From the NCBI GenBank assembly GCA_903873545.1, contig CAIQPA010000298.1, forward strand, positions 1 to 6,533: DNA of 6,533 nucleotides, read 5' to 3'. The notes under the pieces are model-generated. The model was not told the origin of the DNA, did no database searches, and worked only from the letters and a program-made list of their open reading frames with translations. Shown here one piece after another: positions 1-4,100 of this stretch; within the stretch, counting starts at the first letter, position 1; every line of letters begins with the position of its first letter. The position numbers and the translations under genes were made by a program. This stretch comes from an uncultured delta proteobacterium (lineage in GTDB: Bacteria; Myxococcota_A; Bradymonadia; REDH01).

Positions 1-1
1 C

Positions 2-910
2 TGGTTCCTGCCCGAGGTCGAAGGGCTCCGCGTCGATACCGGCGTGGAGGGCGGCTCACAGATCCCGAACGACTACGACCCGATGATTGCCAAGGTCATC
101 ACCTGGGGCCGCGACCGCGAGGAGGCCCGCCGCCGCATGGTCCGTTCGCTCGAGCAGATGTCGGCGATGGGGACGGCCAACAACCGCGCCTTCCTGCTGC
201 GGGTGCTCGAGCATCCTGCCTACCGCGAAGGGGCCATCCACACCCACTTCATCGCGCAGCACGAGGCGGAGCTGCTCGGGCAGGGCGGTGCTGCCGAGAC
301 GCTCGCGCGAGCCGTGGCTGCGGCGGGCTTTGCGGGGACGCTGGAGCGGGCTGCTGACATGCCTGTTCCGGGGCTGCAGGCGGGCTTCCGGCTGCTGCGC
401 GGTACGGGGCACCGGCAGGCCTACACGGTGGGCGAGCAGGAGCTCACGCTGGTCTACACCATCGAGCGCGATGGGCGGTTCGCCTGGACGGTGGGCGACA
501 TCTCCGGGAGCTGGCGGCTGGTCTCGCGCGACGGCGCACGGCTGGTGGTGGAGTCGGCCGAGGGCTGGCGTCGTTCGCTGCGCATCGTGCAGCGGGGCGA
601 GCAGGTGTTTGTCCATCTCGGCCGCGAAGAGGTGATGCTGCGCGAGGTTCCCCGCTTCATCGACCCTGCCTCGCGCAAGGTGGAGGGCGGCTGCGTTGCG
701 CCCATGCCGGGCAAGGTGGTGAAGGTTGCGGTCGCGGTGGGCGACACGGTGGTGCGCGGACAGGCGCTGCTGGTCATGGAGGCGATGAAGATGGAGCAGA
801 CCATCTCGGCGCCGGAGGCGGGCCGCGTGGTGGTCCTCTCTGCGGTCGAAGGGCAGCAGGTGGAGGGCGGCCAGCTGCTCGCTGTGCTGGAGCCACGCGG
901 GCCGTCGTAG
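2..910 (+). CDS. Biotin-dependent acyl-CoA carboxylase alpha subunit, C-terminal part (5' end outside window)
   Basis: The last 302 residues of a cytosolic biotin-dependent carboxylase alpha chain (acetyl-, propionyl- or methylcrotonyl-CoA carboxylase type), whose biotin carboxylase domain uses ATP and bicarbonate to carboxylate biotin. The reading frame is open to the window edge, and family sequence begins at once (WFLPEVEGLRVD), so the GTG at 44 is internal and not the start. Visible residues 1-87 are the end of the biotin carboxylase domain (YDPMIAK at 25-31, a family-like HTHFIAQH end at 80-87). Residues about 95-230 correspond to the BT-like linker domain. Residues 233-298 are the biotinyl domain, with APMPGK at 233 and EAMKMEQ, whose lysine (codon 788-790, visible residue 263) is the expected biotinylation site. 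The exact acyl-CoA substrate cannot be decided, because the carboxyltransferase beta subunit is not in the window. It ends with TAG at 908-910. Confidence 0.93.
   Translation, partial: WFLPEVEGLRVDTGVEGGSQIPNDYDPMIAKVITWGRDREEARRRMVRSLEQMSAMGTANNRAFLLRVLEHPAYREGAIHTHFIAQHEAELLGQGGAAETLARAVAAAGFAGTLERAADMPVPGLQAGFRLLRGTGHRQAYTVGEQELTLVYTIERDGRFAWTVGDISGSWRLVSRDGARLVVESAEGWRRSLRIVQRGEQVFVHLGREEVMLREVPRFIDPASRKVEGGCVAPMPGKVVKVAVAVGDTVVRGQALLVMEAMKMEQTISAPEAGRVVVLSAVEGQQVEGGQLLAVLEPRGPS
698..895 (+). other. Biotinyl (BCCP-like) domain of the carboxylase
   Basis: A lipoyl/biotinyl hammerhead domain of about 66 residues. It opens with APMPGKVVKV, has the biotin-acceptor motif EAMKM with lysine codon 788-790, and closes with the typical second-half pattern (APEAGRVV, then EGQQVEGGQLLAVLEP). 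All key positions of the family look intact, so the protein should be a biotinylation substrate. Confidence 0.92.
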
Positions 911-919
911 CGTTCGATT

Positions 920-948
920 CTGGCAGCGCGGGCCCAATCTGGTAGTGT
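920..948 (+). promoter_or_regulatory. Weak candidate sigma-70-like promoter for the large lipoprotein gene
   Basis: CTGGCA at 920-925 (four of six bases of the -35 consensus) lies 17 bases before TAGTGT at 943-948 (three of six of the -10 consensus). The spacing is ideal but the boxes are poor. It is the best candidate I see in the 107-base gap after the carboxylase stop codon. The gene could equally be read through from upstream, because I see no terminator hairpin in this gap. Confidence 0.2.
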
Positions 949-1017
949 AGAAGAGGGTCTGTTCGGCATCGTTCTGCGCTGCCGGAGCCCCCATGCACCT
1001 CCGCTGCCGGACCTCCG

Positions 1018-1110
1018 ATGAACCATCGCCCGACCTCCGCCTCTGCTGCCGCGCTCCGCCCCAGCGGCTTGCTCCTGCTTGCACTGACCGCCTGGCTCCT
1101 CGCAGCCTGC
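1018..1110 (+). other. Lipoprotein signal peptide of the large lipoprotein
   Basis: The n-region has two Arg (residues 4 and 14), the hydrophobic core is LLLLALTAWLLAA, and the lipobox L-A-A-C ends at Cys31 (codon 1108-1110), which should be lipidated and become the mature N-terminus. The +2 residue is Gly. By the enteric rule this points to export to the outer membrane, though sorting rules in this phylum may differ. Confidence 0.9.
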
Positions 1111-4100
1111 GGCGAAGAGACGCTCCGCGCTGCGTCAGCACCGGAGTGCGGCGATGGAGCCATCGATGAGGGCGAAGCCTGCGATGACAACAACAGCCGC
1201 GGCCGTGATGGCTGCTCCTCGTCCTGTGAGATTGAGGCTGGCTACGCCTGCGTTGGCGAGCCGAGCGTCTGCACGGCTGCTGCGGAAGACACGGGCACGA
1301 TCGAAGACACGGGCGGCTCGGGCGACACAGGCACGATTGAAGACACGGGCGGCTCGGGTGACACGACGGTGACCGACACGGGCGGCTCGGGCGACGCCGA
1401 TGTCATCGAGGATTCGAGCGGCTCTGGCGATGCGACCGACACGACCGCCGACACCACCGACCCCGGCCCGCCCCGCTGTGGCGACGGCCTGGTCCGCCCC
1501 GGCGAGCGGTGCGACGACGGCAACAACGACAACAGCGACGGCTGCAACTCGGCCTGCTTTGTGGAGCCCAACTTTGGCTGCGTTGGCGAGCCGAGCATCT
1601 GCACGGCGACCGAACTTGCGCCGGTCTGCGGCAACAGCGTGATGGAGGCCGGTGAGGTCTGCGACGATGGCAACACCACCAGCGGCGATGGCTGCACGGT
1701 GCGCTGCAATCTGGAGGCCGGCTTTGCCTGCTCCGGCTCGCCCTCGGTCTGCGTGGTCGACCTCTGCCGCAGTGTGAGCTGCACGGCGCTCGAAGGCCCC
1801 TGCCAGGCCGCGGTCTGCAACCCTTCTACCGGCATCTGCGACCTCTACCCGCGCCTCGATGGCACCTTCTGCGACGACGCCAGCCTCTGCACGAGCGGCG
1901 ACAGCTGCCAGGCAGGCGCCTGCACGGGTACCGCGACGGTCTGTGCCGACACGGCGGGCGGCTGCTCGACCGGCATCTGTAACCCCATGACGGGCGCCTG
2001 CGACGCGACGCCGCTCCCCGACTGCACGCCCTGCGAAGGCGGTAGCTTCTGCGCCGGCGGCGCGTGCGGCGGCCTGCCGCCCGGCAAGGCCTACGCCTTC
2101 GACGACGCAATCGAGCTGGCAGAGTTCACCACCGGCGGCTCCGCGCCCTGGCTCTGGGATGGTGCCGAGGGACGCACGGCCGTCGGTTCGCTCCGCGCCG
2201 GCGACATCGCCGACAGTGGGACAAGCACGCTCACAATCACCGTCGACACGGCTTCGGCCAGCACGCTCAGCTTCTGGGTGAAGACCAGCACCGAGAGCTG
2301 CTGCGACAAGCTCCGTCTCTCCATCAACGGCGCCGCAGACGCCACAACCTGGCAGGGCATCGTCGACTGGACGGAGGTAACCCGCCCGCTGCCGGTCGGC
2401 CGGAACACCCTTGTGTTTAGTTACACCAAAGACACCAGTCTCGATGCTGGGAGCGATACGGTCTGGATCGATGACCTCGACCTTGGCACGACCGCCGGTT
2501 CGAGCTGCGTCGACAACGGCTGCGGCGAGAGTGTCTTCAACGGCACCTCCTGCGTGGTCTGTGAGCCGCAGCCCGATGGCGCATCCTGCGATACCGTGGA
2601 GGGTGACTGCACCGCGGGAAGCTGCACCGCGGGCGCCTGCATCCCCGAGCCCGTCGCCAACGGCACCAGCTGCAACGCCGGTTCGGAGTGCGCTGTGGGC
2701 AGCTGCCGCGCCGGTGTCTGCGACGGCTCCACCTTGGTCCCCGACTGCACCCCTTGCGCGGGCGGCACCGACTTCTGCGGCGGCGGCGTCTGCGGTGGCT
2801 CGGGTGCCACGGTGGTAGACTTCTCCGATGCGGCCGACGCGGCGGCCTTCACCACCGTCACGGGTTCGGCCTGGAGCGCAGATTCGGCGCAGGGTCATGA
2901 TGCGCCCGCGGCCTTCCGGTCGGGCGTAACGGCCACCAGCGCGACCTCGCGCACCCGCTTCACCACCACCGTCACCAGCGCAGGCACCGAGCTCCGCTTC
3001 TGGCTCAAGACGAGCAGCGAGTCGGGCTTCGACAAGCTCCGGCTCTACGTGAATGGAACGGTCGACGCGACGACCTGGAGCGGTGAGACGGCCTGGACCG
3101 AGGTGGTGCGCACGCTTCCCGTCGGCACCGTCACGATCGAGTTCGAATACAGCAAGGATGGCTCCGGTGTATCGGGCTCCGACGCGGTCTGGATTGACGA
3201 CCTCTCCATCACCTCGGGCGCCTCGCGTTCCTGCGAAGGAGGCCCCTGCGGCGACAGCATCTTCAACGGCACCACCTGCCTCTTCTGCGACAGCTCCTTC
3301 GAGGGCGTGAGCTGCGATACCGACGCCGGCGACTGCAGCAGCAACAGCTGCTCCGGCGGCGCCTGCGTGGCCAACCCCGTCGCCAACGGCACCAACTGTG
3401 CGTCGGGATCGGAGTGCTCCGTGGGCAGCTGCTCCGACGGCACCTGCGCCATCACGCCGCTCTCCGACTGCACCACCTGCGCCGGTGGTGCCGAGTTCTG
3501 TGCCGGCGGCCTCTGCGGCGGCGTCAGCAGCGACCTGGCCTACGGCTTCGAGAACGCCGCAGACCTCACCGCTTTCCGCATGCAGGGGGCAACGCCCTGG
3601 GCCCTCAGCACCGTCGCGCCCCACAGCGGAACCTCGGCGATGAAGTCCGGAACAATCGCCGACAGCCAGCGGTCTCGTGCGACGCTGAGCCTCACGCTGG
3701 CTAGCGCCTCGACCCTCACCTTCTGGCTCAGGACCAGCAGCGAATCGAGCTTCGATAAGCTCTTCCTCGTCATCAACGGCACCGACGACGCCACCACCTG
3801 GAGCGGCGACACCGCCTGGACCCAGGTTACCCGTCCGCTTCCCGCCGGCCCCACCACCATCGAGTTCGCCTACCGCAAGGATGGCTCGGGCATCACGGGC
3901 TCCGACGCGGTCTGGATAGACGACATCACCATCGCCGACGCGGGCAACCGGTGCGCGGGAAATGCCTGCGGCGACTCGGTCTTTGACGGCACAGCCTGCG
4001 TCTCCTGCGACCTCTCCTTCGAGGGGCTCGCCTGCGAGAACGACCCCACCGACTGCAACCTCGGCGTCTGCGCCGCCGGCCGGTGCGCGCCGCAGGCCGT

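Noticed and set aside
44..46. GTG at 44 as the start of the carboxylase gene
   Set aside because: The same frame is open to the window edge and upstream residues match the conserved biotin carboxylase C-terminal region, so the GTG is an internal Val codon.
921..940. Sigma-54 type promoter (TGGCA followed by a GC element)
   Set aside because: TGGCA is present at 921-925 but the TTGC-type element at the required spacing is absent.
993..1017. ATG at 993 as an alternative start for the large lipoprotein
   Set aside because: It is in a different reading frame (993 versus 1018) and gives a short Arg/Cys/Pro-rich product without a signal peptide.
56..1141. Antisense open frame opposite the carboxylase and the gap
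   Set aside because: The sense strand encodes unmistakable carboxylase and biotinyl motifs across most of it; the antisense product is Arg/His/Leu-rich with no domain pattern.
1288..1437. CRISPR-like array
   Set aside because: The repeats are in frame, directly tandem and without unique spacers; they encode a protein linker.
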